A DNA stretch of 64,000 nt from Pseudomonas sp. LS1212 (GTDB lineage: Bacteria > Pseudomonadota > Gammaproteobacteria > Pseudomonadales > Pseudomonadaceae), in assembly GCF_024741815.1 (NCBI RefSeq), contig NZ_CP102951.1:1091001-1155000 (forward strand), read 5' to 3'. The notes beneath the pieces were generated by a model. That model saw only the letters and a list, made by a program, of their open reading frames with translations. It did not search any database and was not told the origin of the DNA. How positions within the stretch are numbered: position 1 is the first letter of the stretch; each line of letters opens with the position of its first letter. Below, piece by piece: positions 57,157-64,000 of this stretch. The position numbers and the translations under genes are program-made.

Positions 57157-57740
57157 TGGTGGAGCTCCTTTTGTAGAGAGGACCATCACCGTCTGCCGCC
57201 AAGCAGGGAAGGGTGACGGATTACGCAAGGTTGGCGGACCGGGACAAAAGGAACCCAGCACTTCCGAAGAAGTCCCTGCGCAACCCGTCATAACTCGGCA
57301 TTGCGGACACGAAGAATGCGTCCACAAATGGTAAATAGATAGAGTTGCGCCTTTTGTCACGGGCCGCCAAGCCCGTATCGCTGATGTGCAGCGACGGCGT
57401 AGGTTAGCGTGACGAGTGGGTGACAACAAGGCGGATACGGGTGCAAAAGCAGTGCGAATTGGTGAGGATTGAGGTGTGAATTTGGAATTTCTGGTGATGG
57501 GGCGGGCCTCATCGCGGGCAAGCCCGCTCCCACAGAGTGCGGAGTGGGGCTTGAGATTGCAGGCATAAAAAAACCGGCTCAATCGGCCGCTGGAATACTG
57601 TTTTAGCCGGTTTCACCTAGTTTAATAAATCTATACGGTCTAGTGATTTAGCGGCTTCCAGCGCTTTATGGGGTTACACTGAAATTGACTGGGTTACGGC
57701 TACAACGTGAACCCGACGTAACCCCAAGGAGGTAACTCCG
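57157..57740. other. Left flank of the integrative element, candidate attachment region
   Basis: About 580 bp without a supported gene. It holds a single REP half (GCCTCATCGCGGGCAAGCCC, from 57506), a stem AAACCGGCT/AGCCGGTTT (57571-57579 with 57605-57613) and separated ACAAAAGG/CCTTTTGT copies near 57243 and 57351. AT-rich DNA (57610-57650) precedes the integrase and AAGGAGG is at its ribosome site. No tRNA end is visible, so the insertion site is unknown. Confidence 0.45.
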
Positions 57741-59006
57741 ATGAAACGGGCACCCTCTCTCAAGTTGAATTTCACCGTGGTCACGTTGAATGCGCTGCCC
57801 CTACCCGAAGCTGGCGAGCGCGTTACCTACCACGACACCCAAGTGATCGGCTTGCAACTTCGCGTCACATCGAACGGCACCAAGACCTTCTACGTCTTCC
57901 AGAGGGTGAACGGCAAACCCGAACGGGTGAAAGTCGGCGAACACCCTTACCCAATCACAGGCATCGACCAAGCAAGGCGGCAAGCGAAGGCGATCATCCA
58001 CCAGATTGCCGAAGGCCAGAGTCCGAGCGCTGCCAAGCGCGAGGACAAGGCCAAGTCCCTGACGCTGGCGGAAGCGGTAGACCAGTACGTCGCCGATAAA
58101 AGGAGACGCACCGACAAGCTACCACTGAAGGCACGCACGGTTGACGACTATCTGGCCATGCTCAAGCCCCCTCGGTTGACGGCGACGGGCAAGCGCACCA
58201 AAGGAGGAGCACTGGCGCGGCTGGCCGGCAAATCGATTTACGGGATCGGTGCCGCCGATATAAAGGCGGTGCATGATGAAAACCTCAAGTGCCATAGCAG
58301 GCGTCAGGCCTTCTACGCGATGCAGACGTTGAAGGCGATCCTGCACTTTTATGCCGTCAAGATCCCGCAGGATCCCTTCAGTACGGAAACCCCCGAAGCG
58401 GGGCGCATCTACATAGAGCCGGCCGGTGTCAGTGAAACCGAGCCGGTCGAGCACCTGCTGAATCATCTAGGTGAATGGTGGCGGGCATTGCATGCGCTAC
58501 CGCCGTCACCCGTGACCGACTACTTGGCCTTCCTGCTATTGACCGGCTGCCGTCCCGGCGAACCGTTGAAGGTACTGGCCGGTGATCTGGTCAACGGCGA
58601 GATCAAGCTGATCGACACCAAAAACAGATCCAGCCACCTGTTGCTGCTTTCGACACAAGCGTTGGCTATCGCCCAACGGAATGCCGCAGGCAAGGTAGCG
58701 ACTGAGCCTTTGTTCAACGTCACCCCGGCGCAAGCGAACGCACTGGCCCATGAACTGTCGGCCACGACTGGTATCCCGTTCGTACCCAAAATGCTGCGCA
58801 GTCTGTTCGCCAGCATTGCCGACGAATTGACGTCGGCTTCCACGCTGAAGCGACTGATGAACCACAAACAGAAAAGCGATATCACCGACACCAATTACAT
58901 CAGAAAGCTGAAAGAGACGTTGCGCGAGGCTTGGCAAAAAATCAGTGACTTCATCGAAGCAATCGCCTCTGACAACGTGGTGCCGATCCGGGGGGCCGCG
59001 TCGTGA
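57741..59006 (+). CDS. Tyrosine-type integrase of P4 family
   Basis: Site-specific recombinase (421 aa). About 20-95 is the arm-binding DUF4102-type domain (VIGLQLRVTSNGTKTFYVFQ). About 105-215 is a SAM-like core-binding part. The catalytic domain has the first arginine in LTGCRPGEPLKV, the second in MLRSLFASIADEL, a histidine in LMNHKQKSDI, and the nucleophile tyrosine in TDTNYIRKL. The usual H-x-x-R box reads K-M-L-R here. Strong AAGGAGG ribosome site. Overlaps the next gene by four bases. Confidence 0.93.
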   Translation: MKRAPSLKLNFTVVTLNALPLPEAGERVTYHDTQVIGLQLRVTSNGTKTFYVFQRVNGKPERVKVGEHPYPITGIDQARRQAKAIIHQIAEGQSPSAAKREDKAKSLTLAEAVDQYVADKRRRTDKLPLKARTVDDYLAMLKPPRLTATGKRTKGGALARLAGKSIYGIGAADIKAVHDENLKCHSRRQAFYAMQTLKAILHFYAVKIPQDPFSTETPEAGRIYIEPAGVSETEPVEHLLNHLGEWWRALHALPPSPVTDYLAFLLLTGCRPGEPLKVLAGDLVNGEIKLIDTKNRSSHLLLLSTQALAIAQRNAAGKVATEPLFNVTPAQANALAHELSATTGIPFVPKMLRSLFASIADELTSASTLKRLMNHKQKSDITDTNYIRKLKETLREAWQKISDFIEAIASDNVVPIRGAAS

Positions 59007-59563
59007 AAAACCCATGGTTTGCTCTCTCCATAGAAGCAGCAAAGGCAGGCAGCGATGTGGCAGCACGGAAGCTGCTGCGCTATCTGGCCGAATGCCTTGA
59101 GCGGGGTGAAGTTCCACCGGAAGTGGTGGCCAAATACTTCGCTACGGCATTCAAGCAGATCGCATCCGGGCGCAAGGCGAACGATGAGTTGCACCTTGGC
59201 AAGAACACCCACTTCGAGCGTGACTACGCAATCGCGTGGGAAGTGTGGGAGTTGAACCAGCGGGGCATGCCGCTTAGGGTAAGTGACAAGAAGGAGGGTG
59301 CATTTGATGTTGTCGGCAAAAAACAAAAACCCGTTCTTAGTGCTGATCGTATCCAGCAGATTTATTGGGACATGAAGGGGCTGATCGAAGCCGAACTTTT
59401 CCAAATGTCCTTGGCAGACGGCGAGGACCGCGAAGGGCCGGAACTTTCGGTGAAGGTACGTCGGCAGTTGAAGGAAGTACACCGGCGCTTCGAAGTAGAC
59501 GATCATATCGCCAGCGGCGAACTGGTCGAGGCCCTCAAGAAACAGAAACAGGGTAGTGATTAG
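59003..59563 (+). CDS. Hypothetical protein coupled to the integrase
   Basis: 186 residues from a GTG that overlaps the integrase stop (GTGA). Highly charged, helical, with KLLRYLAECLERGEVPPEVV near the N terminus and a Lys/Gln tail (ALKKQKQGSD). No family recognised. Since it is locked to the integrase frame, it might regulate integration or excision, but that is a guess. The end of the gene forms one arm of the hairpin at 59540. Confidence 0.65.
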   Translation: MKNPWFALSIEAAKAGSDVAARKLLRYLAECLERGEVPPEVVAKYFATAFKQIASGRKANDELHLGKNTHFERDYAIAWEVWELNQRGMPLRVSDKKEGAFDVVGKKQKPVLSADRIQQIYWDMKGLIEAELFQMSLADGEDREGPELSVKVRRQLKEVHRRFEVDDHIASGELVEALKKQKQGSD

Positions 59564-59617
59564 GAAATTACTACCCTGTTTCTGTTTCAGGGTAGTGATT
59601 GAGAAAAGGCTACCCTG
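59540..59617 (+). terminator. Nested hairpins with a 13-bp direct repeat
   Basis: AAACAGAAACAGGGTAGT (59540-59557) and its exact complement at 59570-59587 give an 18-bp stem ending in TTTCTGTTT. The 13-bp CAGGGTAGTGATT is present at 59549 and again at 59588, and CAGGGTAG/CTACCCTG (59588-59595, 59610-59617) make a second stem. The block could be a terminator, and the repeats could also serve as binding sites for the AlpA-like protein encoded next. Confidence 0.7.
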
Positions 59618-59696
59618 CGATATAGTTTGTTCGCGTTTATCATATTCTCACTGGCACTGCTGAATGTCTCGGCAGTTCGCTCCGGTGAGGTGTGAT

Positions 59697-59891
59697 ATGC
59701 AAGACGAACGGCTGACTCATAAAGCAACTGCTGCCTATATCGGCGTGACTGAAAACACCCTGAATACTTGGCGGTGCACCCAGCGCTTCCCTATTCCGTA
59801 TATAAAAGTCGGCAGCAAGGTTTATTACTGGCGGCGCGATTTGGATGCGTTCCTGGAATCGCAGACTGTGCGCCCTGCGGAAGTGGTGTGA
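59697..59891 (+). CDS. AlpA/excisionase-like helix-turn-helix protein
   Basis: 64-residue DNA-binding protein of the MerR-like Xis/AlpA type: LTHKATAAYIGVTENTLNTW (helix-turn-helix), then IPYIKVGSKVYYWRRDLDAF (wing). Such proteins promote excision or activate early genes in P4-type elements. ATG at 59697 with GAGG ahead. The next gene begins 3 bp after its stop. Confidence 0.82.
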   Translation: MQDERLTHKATAAYIGVTENTLNTWRCTQRFPIPYIKVGSKVYYWRRDLDAFLESQTVRPAEVV

Positions 59892-59894
59892 GTC

Positions 59895-60113
59895 ATGGAC
59901 GAAGCAATCACTCGCAGTTTTAAAGTCGGCAAGAAGTACACCTGCACGCTGACCATTCCTTATCCGGGGCAAATGGATTGCGTGTGGAAGCCCCATATGC
60001 CGTCGAAGTTGACGAAGGCCATTCACCGCGATTATCTGCGCGGGCGCAATGCGGTACTCGAAGAAGCCGCCGAAGTCTTCGGCAAGAAGATAATGTGTAT
60101 TGATTTGGAATAA
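59895..60113 (+). CDS. Small conserved-looking protein of the element
   Basis: 72 residues, MDEAITRSFKVGKKYTCTLT and a second half HRDYLRGRNAVLEEAAEVFG. Three bp after the AlpA-like gene and likely cotranscribed. No family recognised. A hairpin (60117) follows its stop. Confidence 0.6.
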   Translation: MDEAITRSFKVGKKYTCTLTIPYPGQMDCVWKPHMPSKLTKAIHRDYLRGRNAVLEEAAEVFGKKIMCIDLE

Positions 60114-60116
60114 AGA

Positions 60117-60154
60117 AAACTCCCATCACGGAAGACAGTACGCGATGGGAGTTT
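60117..60154 (+). terminator. Stem-loop before the primase gene
   Basis: AAACTCCCATC and GATGGGAGTTT pair over 11 bp around a 16-base loop, beginning 4 bp after the stop of the preceding gene. No T run after it; it may attenuate rather than end transcription into the primase gene. Confidence 0.6.
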
Positions 60155-60225
60155 CAAGCGGTAGCAGCAAGCAACCGAGGTAATCGTAAACCCCGGTGTG
60201 CATTAAAGCAACATGGGGTTTAAAG

Positions 60226-62904
60226 ATGAAAATTACCGACTGTGAGGAAGATCGTGACCGCATCATCAGGCGCTTTAACGAACTGATGGAGGCGAACGAG
60301 CATGCAGCGCAATCACTCCTGAGGGAATTGGGGCTTAACCAGCTGTGCGACCTTCAGGCGTGGGATCCCCCCCACTGGTTGGAAGGGTGCCTGATCAAAA
60401 CGCTGGAGATAGTCAAAAAAGAACCAGAACCCGACCCTGTTGAATCCTTCCATGAACCGGTGCAAAACCCGTTAATGGAGGGCATTAATGCTGCCATCAG
60501 TTTTTCACGCGGCGAAAGCAAGTATGACAACTGCCCCGACCAGCGCGAAGTCGCCAGCTTCGACGATTTGGCTGATGCCGTATTGAATGATCGGAGCGCG
60601 GAGAAGGGCAAGATCTACATCTGCGCGCCATTCGCCAAGGGGTATCACAACAACCCGGAAAAGTATGCAGGTGAAGCAACGTGGCGGCAAAAGCGGTTGG
60701 CCCAAGGGCGCTGCTTTTTGCCTTTTGACATCGATGGAGTCGATTGCCCCGAGACCGCGCACAAGGTGATGGAATATCTGAAGCGTTATCAGGGCTTCGC
60801 CTATACCACGAGCAGCCACACGCAAGAGGCACCACGCTTTCGGGTGGTGTTGGCGCAGACCCGCGAGACTGATCCAGAGGAGGACGTTGCACTTGGCAAG
60901 GGCGTACAGGCGCTGATCGAGGCCGAGCTGGGTAAAGACAAGATAAAGTTCGATCAATCGGTCTACGGGGCTGCACAGCCTTTATTTACCCCCTTGCACG
61001 GGGCGGGGGATTTTCGCTTCACCGGCCAGCCGGTGGATGTGGATGTGATGCTGGCGCAGGCCCCCACGAAGCTTTCAGCTTCGACGGTGCAGGCAACCGC
61101 TGCAAAGCAGCGGACGGCAAAAGCCCCGCTGGAAACGGCCAAGACCGACGATCCTATACTGCGCATCTTGAACGAACTGGACATGGTGCGCGGCGATCAA
61201 GGGGGCGGCAAATTCAATATCGAGTGCCCTTACGCACATGAGCACACCATGGATGGCGGAGAGGGTGAAACTGTTTATTACCAGGCGCATACAGGCGGGT
61301 ATGCCCAGGCGCACATCCATTGCCTGCACGGGCATTGCGCAGAGCGCAAAACCAATGAATTCATGGCTGCGCTGGGGGCGCGATATGCGCAGGAAACCGG
61401 GAAGCAGGCAGATTGGGACGTTAACAAGCTGGTGGACTTCAACAACCAGGGAAAACCCGCTGGTGTTGCACCACTGCAAGCCAAGCACCTGATAACCGAT
61501 CAGGCCAACGCGGTGCGCCTGCAAAAAGCCGTGGGCGGCAGCGTTATCCACACGGCCGGTAAATGGCGGGTATGGGATGGTACGCACTGGCGCGAGGATG
61601 AACCGGCCGCCTTCCGGCTGACCTGCACCCTGTCGAGCATGATCGACGCCGAAGCCACGGAGTGGGAAACCAAGCCGTATACCAGTAATGAGGAACGTGA
61701 TCGCAATAAGGCCGTTGCCGGGGCCCTGCGCAAGTGGAGTACCAAATCAGAAATGTTGGACCGCCTGAACGCGGCCTTCAACCTGTTGCGGCGGCTGGTG
61801 ACGGTGCCAGCCGATAGCCTGGACAGCGACCCTTATGCACTCAACGTGGCGAACGGCACCATCGACCTGCGCACGGGTGAACTGCACCCGCACGACAAAG
61901 ATGACCTGATTACCCACTGTATCCCCATTCCTTATGACCCGAAGGCCGAGGCGCCCACGTTCAAGCGGGTGCTGTCCGAGATAGCCGGTGGGAGCAAGGC
62001 CCTTGTTGACTTCTTTCAACGTTGGTTCGGCTATGGCGCCACCGGCGTGACCAGCGAACAGAAATTCGCCGTGCATCACGGTGACGGCGCCAACGGCAAG
62101 TCACTGCTGCTGGATACGGTCAGCGGTGTACTTGGTTCCTATGCGGGAACGGCTGCGCCGGGGCTGCTGATGGATGGTGGGCAGAACCGGCACCCGGCGG
62201 AGGTTGCCGACCTGTTCGGCATGCGCCTGGTAGCGGCGCATGAATCCGGCGAAGGCGCGCTGCTGAATGAGGACAGGATCAAGCAGGCGACCGGCAGCGA
62301 CAAGCTGAAGGCCCGGCACATGCGCCAGGACTTCTTCGAGTTTTCACCGACCCACACCCTCAACCTGTTGACCAACCATAAGCCGCAGATCCGGGGGCAG
62401 GACCTGGGGATCTGGCGCCGGGTCATGTTGATCCCGTATGGCGTGACGTTCGGGACGAAGCTCGAAGTAGAACAGGGTCTGGCCCATCACCTGCGCGACG
62501 ATCATCTATACGAGGCGTTGAAGGTGGAAGCGGCCGGTATCCTGACCTGGATCGTACGGGGCGCGGTCCAGTGGTACATGACTGGACTCAGGCCACCGGA
62601 TATCGTCCTGGCCGCAGGGGCCGAGTACCGCAGTGAACAGGATCGCGTCGGCCAGTTCATCAGCGAGTGCTGCAAGGTCGGCCCCGAGCAGGTCATGCCG
62701 TGCGACGTCACCTATGACGACTATAAAGAGTGGGCTTTGGCTTGTGGCTATCGCCCGCTTGCGAAAATGAGGTTCTGCGATGCGGTTGAAAAGCGGCCGG
62801 GTATCACCAAGGGGCGGGCGCGCATCCAATGGTTGGGCAACACCCGGCAATGCGAGTGTTTCACCGGGCTCAGTGTCCTCTCCAAACTGGACAGGGAGGT
62901 GTAG
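60226..62904 (+). CDS. Primase-helicase fusion of P4/D5 type
   Basis: Replication protein (892 aa from the ATG at 60226). The N-terminal third looks like an archaeo-eukaryotic primase: LPFDIDGVD (metal-binding DxD), TTSSHTQEAPRFRVVL (SxH) and KFDQSVYGAAQ (third acidic site). A Cys/His-rich middle (NIECPYAHEHT; HIHCLHGHCAE) may bind zinc. The C-terminal part is a superfamily 3 helicase of the D5_N/DUF5906 type with Walker A HHGDGANGKSLLLD, Walker B VAAHESGE and LLTNHKPQIRGQDLGIWRR. It would start and unwind the element's origin. An ATG at 60196 is upstream but lacks a ribosome site. Confidence 0.9.
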   Translation: MKITDCEEDRDRIIRRFNELMEANEHAAQSLLRELGLNQLCDLQAWDPPHWLEGCLIKTLEIVKKEPEPDPVESFHEPVQNPLMEGINAAISFSRGESKYDNCPDQREVASFDDLADAVLNDRSAEKGKIYICAPFAKGYHNNPEKYAGEATWRQKRLAQGRCFLPFDIDGVDCPETAHKVMEYLKRYQGFAYTTSSHTQEAPRFRVVLAQTRETDPEEDVALGKGVQALIEAELGKDKIKFDQSVYGAAQPLFTPLHGAGDFRFTGQPVDVDVMLAQAPTKLSASTVQATAAKQRTAKAPLETAKTDDPILRILNELDMVRGDQGGGKFNIECPYAHEHTMDGGEGETVYYQAHTGGYAQAHIHCLHGHCAERKTNEFMAALGARYAQETGKQADWDVNKLVDFNNQGKPAGVAPLQAKHLITDQANAVRLQKAVGGSVIHTAGKWRVWDGTHWREDEPAAFRLTCTLSSMIDAEATEWETKPYTSNEERDRNKAVAGALRKWSTKSEMLDRLNAAFNLLRRLVTVPADSLDSDPYALNVANGTIDLRTGELHPHDKDDLITHCIPIPYDPKAEAPTFKRVLSEIAGGSKALVDFFQRWFGYGATGVTSEQKFAVHHGDGANGKSLLLDTVSGVLGSYAGTAAPGLLMDGGQNRHPAEVADLFGMRLVAAHESGEGALLNEDRIKQATGSDKLKARHMRQDFFEFSPTHTLNLLTNHKPQIRGQDLGIWRRVMLIPYGVTFGTKLEVEQGLAHHLRDDHLYEALKVEAAGILTWIVRGAVQWYMTGLRPPDIVLAAGAEYRSEQDRVGQFISECCKVGPEQVMPCDVTYDDYKEWALACGYRPLAKMRFCDAVEKRPGITKGRARIQWLGNTRQCECFTGLSVLSKLDREV

Positions 62905-62910
62905 TGAATG

Positions 62911-63015
62911 TGTTCAATGTTCAGTTTACCCCCCCCTTTTCACCTATCACCTTCACGAGAACTCATTTCTTAGAGGGGTAATAGGAAAATGGGGGTCAAA
63001 ACTGAACATTGAACA
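62911..63015. repeat. Long inverted repeat behind the primase gene, candidate origin
   Basis: TGTTCAATGTTCAGTTT (62911-62927) is repeated inverted without mismatch at 62999-63015. Inside the arms an ACCCCCCCC/TTTTC run faces GGAAAATGGGGGT, extending the pairing. TGTTCA and TTCA units also repeat within each arm. It sits 7 bp beyond the primase stop, where P4-type elements often carry their origin or copy-control region. Confidence 0.75.
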
Positions 63016-63076
63016 TGCCCCGGCGGTGATGGGGGCAGCTTTGGGCCGCTGGCTCAATCAAACCGAGGTAGTGATT

Positions 63077-63406
63077 ATGAAAAAGGGACAGCTATTGGCG
63101 CCGCGTAATATGACGCGTGAGGTGCTATCCGATGCGGATGTGGCAAATCTGCTGGCTAGCGGCTCGTGGGTTTTAGCGACCATTCCGAAAAAGCCATCTG
63201 CCCACGTTATTAACCAGCGCAATTTTTTCCGCCGCAGACTCGAAGCCGGATACCGGGAATTTAAAGTTTTATTGGCTGAGCCTATTTTTAATGAATTGCG
63301 CGCCCGGCTGCTTGAGGGCGAAACCTTTGCCGAACTGGTTGAGCGGCTGCTAACTGAGTCAACCCCTGACAATGATAAAAAACCTATAGTGGACATACAG
63401 AATTAG
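63077..63406 (+). CDS. Small protein, possible ribbon-helix-helix regulator
   Basis: 109 residues from the ATG at 63077 (MKKGQLLAPRNMTREVLSDA) with GAGG ahead. The C-terminal half, FKVLLAEPIFNELRARLLEG and TFAELVERLLTES, has the strand-helix-helix look of ribbon-helix-helix DNA-binding proteins, but I cannot confirm it. The position behind the candidate origin would suit a copy-number or replication regulator. Confidence 0.6.
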   Translation: MKKGQLLAPRNMTREVLSDADVANLLASGSWVLATIPKKPSAHVINQRNFFRRRLEAGYREFKVLLAEPIFNELRARLLEGETFAELVERLLTESTPDNDKKPIVDIQN

Positions 63407-63592
63407 AAAATTTACAGATTACTGAGCGTAAGCCCTAAACGCCCGCAGGCCGGGGCCAGATGGATTCTATTGGCACCGAATGAAGGCATGATTGAAGTCC
63501 TAGATTAACTGAAGCTCGATCAATTGATCCTTCAGACCCTCGGGGCGACATTAACCGTTAAACGGACTCTTGTGGTCAGTCGCTAACTGCCC
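63407..63592. other. Short gap in the element
   Basis: No supported gene or repeat between two convergent small genes. Confidence 0.4.
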
Positions 63593-63799
63593 CTATGGAA
63601 ATGCAAACTGTTTTAGAGCTGCCATCATGGCAACCACCAGAACGACTAACCCCACCCCACACGTCCATTCCGATTCGGGTGTGTAGGCAAACCACGAGCC
63701 TTTCGATGGATATTTGCCTAGCGTTATTAACCTCACGATGGGCCAGCCAATGGGGTAGCAAATAGCACGGAATATCACTTCACTCAGCATATCAATCAT
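63593..63799 (-). CDS. Small two-helix membrane protein
   Basis: 68 residues. First hydrophobic segment VIFRAICYPIGWPIVRLITL, then GKYPSKGSWFAYTPESEW, then a second helix VGLVVLVVAMMAALKQFAF. The central YTPESEW loop looks conserved, so I think the gene is real, but the function is unknown. The start could be 63799 or the ATG at 63790. Confidence 0.6.
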   Translation of the reverse strand: MIDMLSEVIFRAICYPIGWPIVRLITLGKYPSKGSWFAYTPESEWTCGVGLVVLVVAMMAALKQFAFP

Positions 63800-64000
63800 T
63801 ACCCTGCGTCCATGTGTTTCTGGTCGTCAAAGTCGATTGTAGCCCTAGGGCGGCTTCGGTATGAGTCGCGTCCCCGAGTAGGCCGGGGCCCAGACAGCAG
63901 CTTCATGCAGGAACATCGGAACCGAACAGGCATGTGGCAAAAGAGGCCAAAGTGGCTTGACCGTGCATCATCCATGCTGGCGGGCAACTGATTAGTAATG
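63800..64000. other. Window edge, no gene seen
   Basis: About 200 bp with no convincing frame. An ORF on the minus strand to 63987 has no family resemblance. The right end of the element is not visible. Confidence 0.4.

Larger units (their letters stand above)
57741..64000. mobile_element. P4-like integrative/satellite element, right end beyond window
   Basis: Ordered genes: tyrosine integrase, coupled unknown gene, AlpA/Xis-like regulator, unknown small gene, primase-helicase fusion, long inverted repeat, small unknown genes. This is the layout of P4-type satellites and related islands. No capsid, terminase or conjugation genes are present in the visible part, so it depends on a helper or on chromosomal replication. 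The left end is taken at the integrase promoter side; the exact att site and right end are not visible. Confidence 0.75.

Noticed and set aside
56878..57582. 234-codon version of the DUF6124-like gene
   Set aside because: Residues before the ATG at 57156 run through the REP and AT-rich flank and match nothing; AAAGGAG marks 57156 as the start.
57600..57740. tRNA gene end as attachment site
   Set aside because: I searched by eye for a T-loop and a CCA end before the integrase and found none.

Overview
The window is about 64 kb of a Pseudomonas chromosome, most likely from the P. fluorescens complex. The genus call rests on three things: the gene sets (arcDABC, the edd-glk-gltR-gtrS-gts-oprB glucose cluster next to hexR-zwf-pgl-eda, norR-hmp, cyoABCDE, fdsGBAD), the GC-rich codon use, and many REP-type inverted repeats built on a core like 'tcgcgggcaagcccgctcc'. 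The species is inferred and was not tested. I saw no rRNA, tRNA or CRISPR array.

Layout. 1-3.8 kb: the arginine deiminase operon arcD-arcA-arcB on the minus strand, with arcB cut by the window edge and a candidate ANR box upstream. 4.2-6.4 kb: a dCache chemoreceptor. 6.5-23.9 kb: the glucose/Entner-Doudoroff regulon, with gap divergent from edd-glk, the GltR/GtrS two-component system, the GtsABCD glucose ABC transporter, the OprB porin, a hexose-6-phosphate mutarotase, and hexR divergent from zwf-pgl-eda. Candidate HexR operators lie in both divergent promoters. 24-29.8 kb: a small DUF3820 protein, a diguanylate cyclase, a chimeric gene remnant, CheV, then norR divergent from hmp (nitric oxide sensing and detoxification) with three NorR boxes. 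31.4-37.3 kb: dsbB and the cytochrome bo3 quinol oxidase operon. 37.7-40 kb: an aminotransferase, a GNAT protein and a YkgJ protein. 40-45.5 kb: selD-selU and a phosphonate-type ABC transporter, probably a selenium cluster. 45.6-46.8 kb: a decay zone with an orphan antitoxin, a broken toxin and three fused gene fragments. 46.9-53.4 kb: a universal stress protein and the NAD-linked molybdenum formate dehydrogenase fdsGBAD.

Accessory right end. 53.9-57.2 kb holds a PAAR-tipped, glycine-zipper type VI secretion effector with a membrane immunity protein and a decayed second copy of that immunity gene. Orphan PH-domain and DUF6124-like genes follow. From 57.7 kb to the window end there is a P4-like integrative or satellite element: tyrosine integrase, unknown genes, AlpA/Xis-like excisionase, a primase-helicase fusion, a long inverted repeat that may be its origin, and further unknown genes. 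Its right end is outside the window.

How the parts work together: glucose enters through OprB and GtsABCD, is phosphorylated by Glk, and is oxidised by Zwf and Pgl to 6-phosphogluconate. Edd and Eda split this, and Gap takes the triose onward. HexR (sensing KDPG) and GtrS/GltR control the set. The arc, norR-hmp, cyo and fds operons cover oxygen-limited ATP supply, NO defence, aerobic respiration and formate oxidation.
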